Shown here in pieces: positions 6,557 through 12,804 of a stretch of DNA of 12,804 nucleotides. The translations under genes and the position numbers were made by a program. Source of the stretch: Rhodospirillaceae bacterium (GTDB taxonomy: Bacteria; Pseudomonadota; Alphaproteobacteria; UBA828); assembly GCA_028819955.1 (NCBI GenBank), contig JAPPKP010000282.1, positions 1-12,804 on the forward strand, read 5' to 3'. Under the pieces are notes generated by a model. It saw nothing but the letters and a program-made list of their open reading frames with translations, did not search any database and was not told where the DNA came from. The stretch's first letter is position 1; every line of letters begins with the position of its first letter.

Positions 6557-7045
6557 GTGTCATACGCGGTGATACGCCGCCGGCCGGCGGCACGGGGCGG
6601 AGACGAGACCAGCGGCGCCACGCCGTTCGTGATCGAGGAGAGCGCCGCCCACCTCGTATCGCTGGCCTCGCGTCTCTTCTCCCGCGCGCTGCAGGAGCGG
6701 CTGGGTCGCCACGGGGTCTCGGTCGCGCAATGGTCGATGCTGCTGCTGCTCTGGGAGGAGGAGAGCCTCACCCAGAAGGAGCTGAGCCGCCGGCAGCAGA
6801 TCGAAGAGCCCACGACCGCGCGCACCCTGCAGCGCATGGAGCGCGACGGTCTGATCCGCCGTGTGCCCGACCGGAGGGACGGTCGCCGGCGGCGCGTGGT
6901 GCTCACGGAGCGCGGCCGCGAGCTCTGCGGCGAGCTGGTGCCGGCCGCGCTGGAGGTGAACGCGCTCGCGACCCACGGCCTCTCAGAGGACGAGAAGAAG
7001 CGCCTCCTCAGCCTGCTCGGGTACGTTGTTGCGCGGCTAGGCTGA
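6557..7045 (+). CDS. MarR-family transcriptional regulator
   Basis: Role: probable dimeric winged-helix DNA-binding regulator, usually a ligand- or redox-relieved repressor. Numbering from GTG 6557 (162 residues): N-terminal dimerisation helices around 25-52, LTQKELSRRQQIEEPTTARTLQRME at about 72-96 covering the helix-turn-helix with recognition helix 85-95, then the basic wing DRRDGRRRRVVLT at 105-117 and C-terminal helices that complete the dimer interface. The frame is open back to ATG 6359, but that segment is arginine/proline-rich, overlaps the fprA start and has no family similarity. GTG 6557, with AGAG a short way upstream, and GTG 6569 give the expected length; the choice is not certain. 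Cys124 is the only cysteine from GTG 6557 onward. Being divergent from fprA, it may control fprA and itself. It ends 26 bases from the convergent LysM gene. Confidence 0.88.
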   Translation: MSYAVIRRRPAARGGDETSGATPFVIEESAAHLVSLASRLFSRALQERLGRHGVSVAQWSMLLLLWEEESLTQKELSRRQQIEEPTTARTLQRMERDGLIRRVPDRRDGRRRRVVLTERGRELCGELVPAALEVNALATHGLSEDEKKRLLSLLGYVVARLG

Positions 7046-7051
7046 GCGGCC

Positions 7052-7071
7052 CGCCGGAGGGACTTCCGGCG
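7052..7071. terminator. Hairpin between convergent marR-type and LysM genes
   Basis: CGCCGGA (7052-7058) and TCCGGCG (7065-7071) pair across a 6-base loop in the short gap between two convergent stops. There is no T-run on either side, so it is a plausible but not certain bidirectional terminator. Confidence 0.5.
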
Positions 7072-10000
7072 TCAGTCGAGCCCCGGAACCGTGAAGATCT
7101 GGCCCGGATAGATGAGCGCCGGGTCCTGGATCTGACTGATGTTGGCCTCGTAGATCTCGGTGTAGTGGACGCCGCCGCCCAGCGTGCGCCGGGCGATGCG
7201 CCAGAGGCTGTTGCCCGGCTGCACCACCACGATGGCATCGCCCAATGTGAGCAGCTCGGGCCGGGCCCGGACCAGGGGGGTCTCGATGCGGGCGAGAACC
7301 ACACCCGCCGGATCGATCTGGTCGACCCTGAGCGTATAGCTGCCAGGCTCGACCCTTGCGTCCGGGTCGAGCTCCCAGTCGCCCGCGGCGTCGGTCTCGA
7401 CGGTCCCCACGTGCCGGTCATCGAGATAGACGTGGAGGTCCACCTCCGGCTCGCCCTTGCCGGTGATGGTGATGTCGCCCTCGTCGTCGTAATCCACCGT
7501 ATCCACGACCAGCGGGCCCTGGTCCTCCTCCTCAGCCGGGGCGGCGGGCTCGTCTCGGGCAGCGTCCGAGACGGCGCCCGTCCCGGGTTCGTCGGAGCCT
7601 TCCTCGTCCAACTGCACGTCGTCGGTGGGAGCGGCAGCCGTCATGGTCTCGTCCGGGTCGGCTGCTTCGCCGGTGCCCGCTTCGCCCGGACCAGCCGGGT
7701 CCCGGCTGGCCAAGTCCATCGGCTCCTCTTCCGGAGTCTCTTCTAGGCGAGCCTCGCCCGGCGGTTCCTCATCGGGAGCGGCCTCGCCAGCAGGCGCCTC
7801 ATCGGGGCGCGCAAGCTCGATCGGCTCCTCTTCCGGAGTCTCTTCCGGGCGAGCCTCGTCCAGCTGTTCCTCGCCGGGACCGGCCTCATCCGCAGGCGCC
7901 TCATCGGCGACCGCCACTTGAACCGGCGGCTCCTCTTCCACTTCCGGAGTTGGCTCCGGCTCCACCTTTTCTGGAGCCGGCTCCGGCTTCTGTAGAACCG
8001 TGCTCGCGCCCTCGCCGTCACGAGGCATCAGGAGGGCGAGCACCGACCCCCCCTCTTCGTCCGGATCGGGGATGGAGACGATGAGCACCTCATCCGACTC
8101 CACCTGCGTGCCGTCCGGCAGGGTCGCAATCGCCGAGAACTGGTGATCGCCCGGCGGGATGGGGATAAACGGCACGAGCGTCCATTCACCGCTCAGATTG
8201 GCAGTCTCCGAACCGAGGTCGACGCTTTCGCTCCTCACGTTGACTTCGGCGCGGGGCGGGGCACGGCCCGCTATCACCGCACGGCCGTCCGGGGTTATCC
8301 GCACGGTATCGAAGCTGGGTGGGATCACCGCCGGCGCCAGCTCCTCGTCGGGCGTGATCTCCTCTACGACATCCGGCGCAACGGTCGGTTCCTGAGCCTG
8401 TTCCACCGGGTCGTCGGGCACGACGCGCGCCTCGACGATGGGCTCCTCTGTCTCCTCGGCGCCCTCCTCCATAACATCGGGCGCAACATCGCCAGCGGCG
8501 GTCTCTATCTCGCCGTCGTCCGTCGCTGCCATCGCGTCGGCGTCTGCTGGCTCTTCCGTTGCCTCTGGCTCAGCCTCAGCGACTGCATCGTCCTCGGTCG
8601 CTGACTCGGCGCCGTCTTCAGTCGCCTCCATCACGTCGGCAGCCGCCTCGTCTTCCGTTGCAGCGACCTCAGGCGAAGCCGCTAGTTCTTCCTCGGTGGC
8701 GGGCGCGGTGCCGTCGTCGGTCGCCGCCATCGTGTCAGCGCCGGCCGCGACTTCCGCAGCCTCCGTCGTAGCCGCTACCGCAGCATCGTCCATGGCAGCG
8801 GGTACGGTTCCGTCGTCGCCTTCAGCCATCGTCTCGACGTCTGCCGGCTCGTCCGCTGCACCCGGCTCAGCGGAAGCCGTCACATCGTCCTCGGTAGCAG
8901 GCGCGGTGCCGTCTTCATCCGCCGCCATGGTGTCGGCACCCGCCGACTCTCCCGTTTCCTCCGTCGTAGCCGCAACCTCAGCATCGTCCATGGCAACAGG
9001 CGCAGTGCCGTCTTCATCCGCCGTCACGGTGTCGGCACCGACCGCGTCGTCCGTTGTCTCCACTTCAAGTGCGGCTGCTACTTCTTCATCCTCGGTAGCA
9101 GGCGCGGTGTCGTCTTCATCCACCGCCATGGTGTCGGCACCGGCCGCGTCGTCCGTTTCCTCTGGCGAAGTCGCAGCGACCGCATCGTCCTCGGTGGTAG
9201 GCGTAGTAACGTCGTCGGTCGTTGCCATCGTGTCGGCGCCGGCCGCGTCATCCGTTGTCTCCACTTCAGGTGCGGCCGCTACTTCTTCATCCTCGGTAGC
9301 AGGCGCGGCGCCGTCTTCATCCGCCGCCATCGTGTCGGTGTCGGCAGTGTCTTCCGTTGCACCCGCCTCGGCCGCAACTTCTTCGTCCTCTTCGGTAGCG
9401 GGCGCGGTGCCGTCGTCACCCGCCGCCATGGCGTCGGCATCGGCCGCATCTCCAGTTGCCTCTGGCGAATCCGCAGCGACCGCATCATCCTCAGTGGTAG
9501 GCGCAGTAACGTCTTCGCCGTCCGCCATCCTGCCGGCACCGATAGTGTCTTCTGTTATCTCCGCTTCAGGCGTGGCGGCTACTTCTTCTTCCTCTTCGGT
9601 GGCGAGCGGGGCGCCATCGTCGCCCTCCGCTATCGGCCCCGTGTCGGCCACGTCGCCCGCTACCTCTGGCTCAGTCGCAGCGATTGCATCGTCCTCGACA
9701 ACGGGCGCGGCGCCGCCGTCACCTTCAGCCATCGTGTCGGTGCCGGTGGCCTCTTCCGTTGTCTCCACTTCAGGCGCGGCCGCAACTTCCTCTTCCTCGA
9801 TGGCAGGCGTGGTGTCGTCTTCATCCGCCGCCATTGTGTCGACGCCGGCTGCGTCTTCCGTTGTCTCTGCTTCGTGGGCAATAACGTCGTCGGTCGTCGC
9901 CAATGTTTCGGCGTCTACCGGCTCTTCCACTGTCTTTGGCTCAGCGGAAGCAGTCGCATCGTCCTCGGCTGCGGATGCGGCCCCATCGTCGGTCGCCGCC

Positions 10001-10869
10001 ATGGTGTCAGCATCGGATGCGTCTTCGGTTGTTCCCGCCTCTGGCGCAGCCACTAACTCTTCTTCGGTGGCAGGCGCAGTACCGACTTCGGCCTCTGCCA
10101 TCGCTTCGGCGTCTACCGGCTCTTCCGCCGCGTCTGGCTCGGCCGAAGCCATTGCATCGTCCTCAGCGGCAGGCGCGGTGCCGTCGTCGCCCCCCGCTAT
10201 CGGCCCCGTGTCGGCCACGTCGTCCGCTACCTCTGGCTCGGCCGCGACTTCCTCCTCCTCTTCGGCGGCGGGCGCGGTGCCGTCACCGGTCGTGGCCGCA
10301 ACGTCGGTTTCGGCGGCGGCGTCCGTGACCGTGACTGCAGGCACGCCATCGCCCGCCGTGTCCACTCCGGCCGTCTCCTCCTCTTCCTCTTCCTCCTCCT
10401 CGACGACTGCGACATCGCCGGCTGGCGGTTCGACCGGTGTCGGCGTCGCTTCAGCCGTCTCGGCGGTGTCATCCTCGGCCGGTTTTTCGGGGGCCGCCAG
10501 AGTCGGCGCAGCCGTGTCTTCGTCCTCCGGGCCGGCATCGATGTCACCGCCGGGAACGTCGGCAGGCACCGGTGGCGCTTCAGCCGTCTCTTCGGGCTTC
10601 GGCTCAGCCGGTGTGGGAACGCCGGCATCGGCCGCGACGGGCTCTTCCTCCTCCGCCGGCGATACGCTGTCGACGGTGCTCTCGGCCGTACGGTCGGCGA
10701 TATCGACGGACTGCCCCGTTCCGTCCTGCTCGTCCCCGCCGGTCAGGAACACCCCGAGCAGGACGCCGACGACCACGACGGCAACGCCGGCCGGGGCTGC
10801 GATGCGGAGCGTCTCGCGCCGCCGCAACGCAGCGGCCACGCGACCGGTGAAAGTGCCTGTCTCGCTCAC
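7072..10869 (-). CDS. Membrane-anchored LysM protein with a long acidic tandem-repeat region and Ig-like modules
   Basis: 1265 residues. Order: basic cytoplasmic N-terminus, one membrane helix at about 24-43 (AAPAGVAVVVVGVLLGVFL), an acidic Pro/Ala/Glu-rich stretch with a run of nine glutamates (10375-10401), about 18 acidic repeats (residues 187-787), an Ig-like module (about 850-930: RITPDGRAVIAGRAPPRAEV ... LPDGTQVESDEV), a second acidic Pro-rich region with its own 34-residue repeat, another Ig-like module (about 1118-1205: GKGEPEVDLHVYLDD ... PGSYTLRVDQIDPAG), and a C-terminal LysM (about 1206-1265: VVQPGNSLWRIARRTLGGG ... IYPGQIFTVPG). The Ig-plus-LysM end is a known alphaproteobacterial layout; the length of the acidic region is not usual in my experience. 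Likely role (inference): inner-membrane-anchored, peptidoglycan-binding envelope protein with a flexible spacer. An in-frame TAG lies four codons upstream of GTG 10869, so this is the earliest start; the ribosome site is weak. It lies 78 bases after the cytochrome gene, possibly co-transcribed. Confidence 0.88.
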   Translation of the reverse strand: MSETGTFTGRVAAALRRRETLRIAAPAGVAVVVVGVLLGVFLTGGDEQDGTGQSVDIADRTAESTVDSVSPAEEEEPVAADAGVPTPAEPKPEETAEAPPVPADVPGGDIDAGPEDEDTAAPTLAAPEKPAEDDTAETAEATPTPVEPPAGDVAVVEEEEEEEEETAGVDTAGDGVPAVTVTDAAAETDVAATTGDGTAPAAEEEEEVAAEPEVADDVADTGPIAGGDDGTAPAAEDDAMASAEPDAAEEPVDAEAMAEAEVGTAPATEEELVAAPEAGTTEDASDADTMAATDDGAASAAEDDATASAEPKTVEEPVDAETLATTDDVIAHEAETTEDAAGVDTMAADEDDTTPAIEEEEVAAAPEVETTEEATGTDTMAEGDGGAAPVVEDDAIAATEPEVAGDVADTGPIAEGDDGAPLATEEEEEVAATPEAEITEDTIGAGRMADGEDVTAPTTEDDAVAADSPEATGDAADADAMAAGDDGTAPATEEDEEVAAEAGATEDTADTDTMAADEDGAAPATEDEEVAAAPEVETTDDAAGADTMATTDDVTTPTTEDDAVAATSPEETDDAAGADTMAVDEDDTAPATEDEEVAAALEVETTDDAVGADTVTADEDGTAPVAMDDAEVAATTEETGESAGADTMAADEDGTAPATEDDVTASAEPGAADEPADVETMAEGDDGTVPAAMDDAAVAATTEAAEVAAGADTMAATDDGTAPATEEELAASPEVAATEDEAAADVMEATEDGAESATEDDAVAEAEPEATEEPADADAMAATDDGEIETAAGDVAPDVMEEGAEETEEPIVEARVVPDDPVEQAQEPTVAPDVVEEITPDEELAPAVIPPSFDTVRITPDGRAVIAGRAPPRAEVNVRSESVDLGSETANLSGEWTLVPFIPIPPGDHQFSAIATLPDGTQVESDEVLIVSIPDPDEEGGSVLALLMPRDGEGASTVLQKPEPAPEKVEPEPTPEVEEEPPVQVAVADEAPADEAGPGEEQLDEARPEETPEEEPIELARPDEAPAGEAAPDEEPPGEARLEETPEEEPMDLASRDPAGPGEAGTGEAADPDETMTAAAPTDDVQLDEEGSDEPGTGAVSDAARDEPAAPAEEEDQGPLVVDTVDYDDEGDITITGKGEPEVDLHVYLDDRHVGTVETDAAGDWELDPDARVEPGSYTLRVDQIDPAGVVLARIETPLVRARPELLTLGDAIVVVQPGNSLWRIARRTLGGGVHYTEIYEANISQIQDPALIYPGQIFTVPGLD
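7718..7921 (-). repeat. Tandem repeat, two 102-base copies, inside the LysM gene
   Basis: The sequence starting ATCGGCTCCTCTTCCGGAGT at 7718 recurs at 7820, a period of 102 bases (34 codons). It encodes the EETPEEEP-containing unit with linking Asp/Glu/Ala/Pro segments. The second copy diverges toward its right end. Confidence 0.7.
8509..10311 (-). repeat. Array of about 18 acidic repeats of 33-35 codons in the LysM gene
   Basis: The core unit is approximately ADTMAxxDDGTAPATEDD plus a variable Ala/Glu/Thr tail, repeated across residues 187-787 with one shortened unit (the fifth). Two tail types, EEEEVAAxPE and EDDAxAxxEP, tend to alternate. Aromatic residues and cysteine are absent and there is only about one Lys and one Arg, so the segment is extremely acidic and probably disordered. 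The repeat also leaves a long serine/alanine-rich open frame on the opposite strand, which is not a gene. Confidence 0.85.
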
Positions 10870-10947
10870 TCGATACGCCTAGCAATCATGGGCGGCGCCA
10901 CGATACACGAGTCGCTCGGGGCGCGACAGTTTACCCCGCCTGACACC

Positions 10948-11922
10948 CTACCAGTCGCCACCGGACGAGAACGCGGGCAGCGGAGACGGTGTCGGGCTCA
11001 CCGGGTTGCGGATCGCAGGCAGCGACTTGAGATAGGCTGCCATGGCCTTCAGGTCCGCCTGGGTCAGGTGACGCAGCCCGTCGTCGATGGCCTCGCGCAT
11101 CTCGCCCTGCACATCGTCGCCATAGGGCGTGAAGCCGGTGCGCAGGAAGAACGCCAGATCGATCTCGGACCATGAGCCGATGCCGGTCTCGGAATCGGGC
11201 GTGATGTTGGGAACCTGGATGCCGCCCGGCCCATAGCGCGACCCCGCCAAGTGAGGGCCGCGCTTGAGGGAGCCCAGCATGTTGCGCGGGGTGTGGCACT
11301 CGGCGCAGTGGCCCAGCGCTTCCACGAGATAGCGGCCGCGCATAAGGCGCTCGTCCTCGCCGGGAATGGCCGGGAAGGGCTCTCGATCGAAGAATAGCCA
11401 GCGCCAGGGGTGGAGAAAGAGGCGCACGTTGAACGGAAACCTGAGCGCGTGCGACTTGTTAGGGGCGACGACCGGCGCCACCGTGTCGAGGTAGGCCTTG
11501 AGGTCGAGCATGTCCTCGCGCCGCATGCCGGCGTACGCGGTGTAGGGAAACGCCGGGTAGTAGGTGCGCCCCTCGGGCGATTTGCCGTCCCGCAGTGCGC
11601 GCACGAAGTCCTCGTCGGACCAGCCGCCGATGCCTGTCTCAGGGTCCGGCGTGATGTTGGGCGCGGCGATCGCCCCCCAGGGCGAGGACAGCATGCGCCC
11701 GCCGGCGAGGAAGGCGCCGCCGCGCGCAACGTCGGTGTGGCAGGTCGCGCAGCCCGCCGCGCGCATGATGTAGGCGCCGCGCGCCGCCGGGTCCACGCTC
11801 GCCGGATCGGGCTCCACTGTGGGCTCTGTCGCAGGCGCCGCGCCGGCAAGCACGACGCTCGTCAGCAACGCCGGCAGCAGCCAGGCGATGCTGCGGGTGA
11901 AACGGGTGCTGAACCCTCTCAT
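10948..11922 (-). CDS. Exported diheme cytochrome c
   Basis: Role: periplasmic electron carrier or cytochrome subunit. 324 residues. Signal peptide about 1-31 (basic MRGFSTRFTR, hydrophobic SIAWLLPALLTSVVLAG, AxA-like end). Two c-type haem motifs: CATCH at 58-62 and CAECH at 206-210, each starting a cytochrome c domain. Both domains carry the same NITPDxETGIGxWS block (89-102 and 239-252), showing internal duplication. Candidate axial methionines are Met133 in YAGMRREDM and Met275 in GEMREAI, each followed by an AYL helix. The layout resembles the cytochrome subunits of membrane-bound alcohol, aldehyde or gluconate dehydrogenases (normally three haems) and free diheme cytochromes; no dehydrogenase subunit is adjacent, so the partner is unknown. 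ATG 11922 fits the signal peptide; the ribosome site is weak. It is followed on the same strand by the LysM gene. Confidence 0.9.
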   Translation of the reverse strand: MRGFSTRFTRSIAWLLPALLTSVVLAGAAPATEPTVEPDPASVDPAARGAYIMRAAGCATCHTDVARGGAFLAGGRMLSSPWGAIAAPNITPDPETGIGGWSDEDFVRALRDGKSPEGRTYYPAFPYTAYAGMRREDMLDLKAYLDTVAPVVAPNKSHALRFPFNVRLFLHPWRWLFFDREPFPAIPGEDERLMRGRYLVEALGHCAECHTPRNMLGSLKRGPHLAGSRYGPGGIQVPNITPDSETGIGSWSEIDLAFFLRTGFTPYGDDVQGEMREAIDDGLRHLTQADLKAMAAYLKSLPAIRNPVSPTPSPLPAFSSGGDW

Positions 11923-11968
11923 GGGATGCCGCGCTCGGTCCTGCTCTCAGCACTGGGAGTCGTATTCT

Positions 11969-11996
11969 GACATAGTTTCTTTGGCGGGCATTGCAA
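11969..11996 (-). promoter_or_regulatory. Possible promoter of the cytochrome c gene
   Basis: On the minus strand TTGCAA (11996-11991), 16 bases, then TATGTC (11974-11969). The match is moderate and sits about 47 bases upstream of the start. This is the AT-richest part of the divergent gap. Confidence 0.25.
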
Positions 11997-12079
11997 CCGA
12001 CGCCACGGCTAGCGGCCGGCGGGAGTCTCTGCTACAGAGCGGCGCTCCCAATCGGTCAGCCACACAATCAGGATCGGCG

Positions 12080-12634
12080 ATGGCGGCGATCGCGTCTCTT
12101 TGCGTCTTCTGCGGGTCTCAGACGGGCCGGAACCCGGCCTACGCCGAGGCAGCCCGTAAGCTGGGCACGGCGCTTGCCCAGCGCGGGATTGCGCTCGTCT
12201 ATGGCGCCGGCGGCATCGGCCTGATGGCGGTGGTGGCCGATGCGGTGCTGGCGGGCGGCGGCAAGGCCATCGGCGTGATTCCCGAGAAACTGGAGAGCCT
12301 CGAGGTGGCGCATCCCGGTCTCACCGAGACGGTGGTTACCAAAGACATGTTCCGGCGCAAGCGGATCATGCTCGACCGTGCCGACGGCTTCGTGATCCTG
12401 CCGGGCGGTTACGGCACCCTCGACGAATTCTTCGAGGTGCTGACCTGGAAGCAGCTCGGGCTCCTCGACAAGCCGATCGTCGTTCTCGACAGCGAGGGCT
12501 ATTGGGAGCCGCTGCTGGACCTGCTCGACCGAGTGAACGCCGAGGGGTTTGCTCCGCCGGCCACATCGGGCCTCGCCACGGTGGTCCGCAGCACCGACGA
12601 GCTGTTCCGCGTCCTCGACAACGGCGAGGCTTAG
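12080..12634 (+). CDS. LOG-family protein, cytokinin riboside 5'-monophosphate phosphoribohydrolase type (TIGR00730)
   Basis: Role (family knowledge): cytoplasmic hydrolase releasing a base from nucleoside 5'-monophosphates; LOG enzymes act on cytokinin ribotides, related bacterial members on purine or pyrimidine nucleotides. Seen in 184 residues: CVFCGSQTGRNPAY opening at 8-21; YGAGGIGLM at 41-49 (the usual motif has a third Gly where this has Ala43); VIPEKL; MFRRKRIM at 90-97; and the catalytic/phosphate-binding PGGYGTLDE at 108-116 followed by FFEVLTWKQLGL. The lysine-decarboxylase label attached to some homologues is a misannotation. ATG 12080 is preferred over the longer open frame because AGGA (12070-12073) precedes it by six bases and homologues begin just before the SLCVFCGS strand. 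It is divergent from the cytochrome gene. Confidence 0.92.
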   Translation: MAAIASLCVFCGSQTGRNPAYAEAARKLGTALAQRGIALVYGAGGIGLMAVVADAVLAGGGKAIGVIPEKLESLEVAHPGLTETVVTKDMFRRKRIMLDRADGFVILPGGYGTLDEFFEVLTWKQLGLLDKPIVVLDSEGYWEPLLDLLDRVNAEGFAPPATSGLATVVRSTDELFRVLDNGEA

Positions 12635-12671
12635 CCGGTCCTCCGCGCCGTCTTTCCGGGCGGCCCTGTCC

Positions 12672-12699
12672 TTGACCGGTCGGACCGCTTTGCTAAGGT
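12672..12699 (+). promoter_or_regulatory. Candidate icd promoter
   Basis: TTGACC (12672-12677; CTTGAC from 12671), 16-17 bases, then TAAGGT (12694-12699). The -35 overlaps a perfect palindrome GACCGGTC (12674-12681), framed by GTCC on the left and GGAC on the right, so it may also be an operator. The leader to ATG 12774 would be about 68 bases and is very GC-rich. Confidence 0.4.
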
Positions 12700-12773
12700 G
12701 CGCGCGGCCCCGCCGGCCGCCGGCCCTTTCCCGCGGGGCACCCTGCCCGCAACGCATTCCTGGAGAGCTTCGG

Positions 12774-12804
12774 ATGGCGAAAATCAAGGTCGCCAACCCC
12801 GTCG
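12774..12804 (+). CDS. icd: NADP-dependent isocitrate dehydrogenase (partial, first ten codons)
   Basis: Only MAKIKVANPV is visible before the window ends. This is the characteristic N-terminus of the eukaryote-like NADP isocitrate dehydrogenase of alphaproteobacteria, which oxidises isocitrate to 2-oxoglutarate in the cytoplasm. GGAGAG at 12762-12767, six bases upstream, supports the start. The call rests on ten residues, so it is a recognition, not a domain match. If right, it places the enzyme making 2-oxoglutarate in the same neighbourhood as KorA, which consumes it. Confidence 0.72.
   Translation, partial: MAKIKVANPV

Noticed and set aside
6442..7746. 434-codon plus-strand frame across the MarR gene and the LysM 3' end
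   Set aside because: Off-frame reading through two convergent genes and their hairpin terminator; composition typical of chance frames in GC-rich DNA.
8509..10311. CRISPR-like array of regular repeats
   Set aside because: Repeats are imperfect, about 100 bases long, contiguous without unique spacers and lie in one coding frame. No cas genes.
8438..10882. 814-codon serine/alanine-rich open frame opposite the LysM gene
   Set aside because: It is the complement of Asp/Glu/Ala/Thr codons in the acidic repeats, has no ribosome site or domain, and ends where the real gene begins.
11819..12079. Longer N-terminus for the LOG protein
   Set aside because: It overlaps the cytochrome gene antisense; homologues begin at the SLCVFCGS strand and a ribosome site precedes ATG 12080.

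Overview
The window reads as chromosomal DNA of a GC-rich alphaproteobacterium. The evidence is the first ten codons of an alphaproteobacterial-type NADP isocitrate dehydrogenase at the right edge, a LysM protein with the Ig-like/LysM layout common in Rhizobiales, Rhodobacterales and Rhodospirillales, a sugar importer with a single-domain FrcA-like ATPase, and a fused 2-oxoglutarate:ferredoxin oxidoreductase subunit. Genus cannot be assigned from sequence alone. No rRNA, tRNA, CRISPR array, transposase or integrase gene was seen.

Layout, left to right: (1) 1-920, minus strand, the N-terminal half of KorA, running off the left edge. (2) 921-1277, a divergent intergenic region with a perfect inverted repeat upstream of korA. 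(3) 1278-1685, plus strand, a small exported protein of unknown function in locally AT-rich DNA. (4) 1686-2097, no intact gene; on the minus strand it holds a decayed fragment matching the 3' end of the ferredoxin-NADP reductase gene found 3 kb further right. (5) 2098-4941, plus strand, a compact ATPase-permease-binding protein operon for a sugar importer, closed by a strong hairpin terminator. (6) 5041-6360, minus strand, an intact FprA-type ferredoxin-NADP reductase, divergent from a MarR regulator at 6557-7045. (7) 7072-10869, minus strand, a 1265-residue membrane-anchored LysM protein, about half of which is an acidic 33-35-residue repeat array; directly upstream on the same strand (10948-11922) is an exported diheme cytochrome c. 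(8) 12080-12634, plus strand, a LOG-family nucleotide phosphoribohydrolase, followed at 12774 by the start of icd.

Functional reading: KorA, FprA and Icd all bear on the 2-oxoglutarate/ferredoxin/NADPH node. FprA and KorA lie on the same strand and are separated by the sugar importer, which is bracketed by two direct copies of the fprA 3' end. The simplest inference is that the importer cassette (possibly with the AT-rich small gene) entered, or was rearranged into, an older fprA-korA neighbourhood. The most distinctive single gene is the repeat-rich LysM protein. Nothing here is clearly a wholly new biological system. The bracketing repeats and the acidic repeat protein are the observations most worth following.
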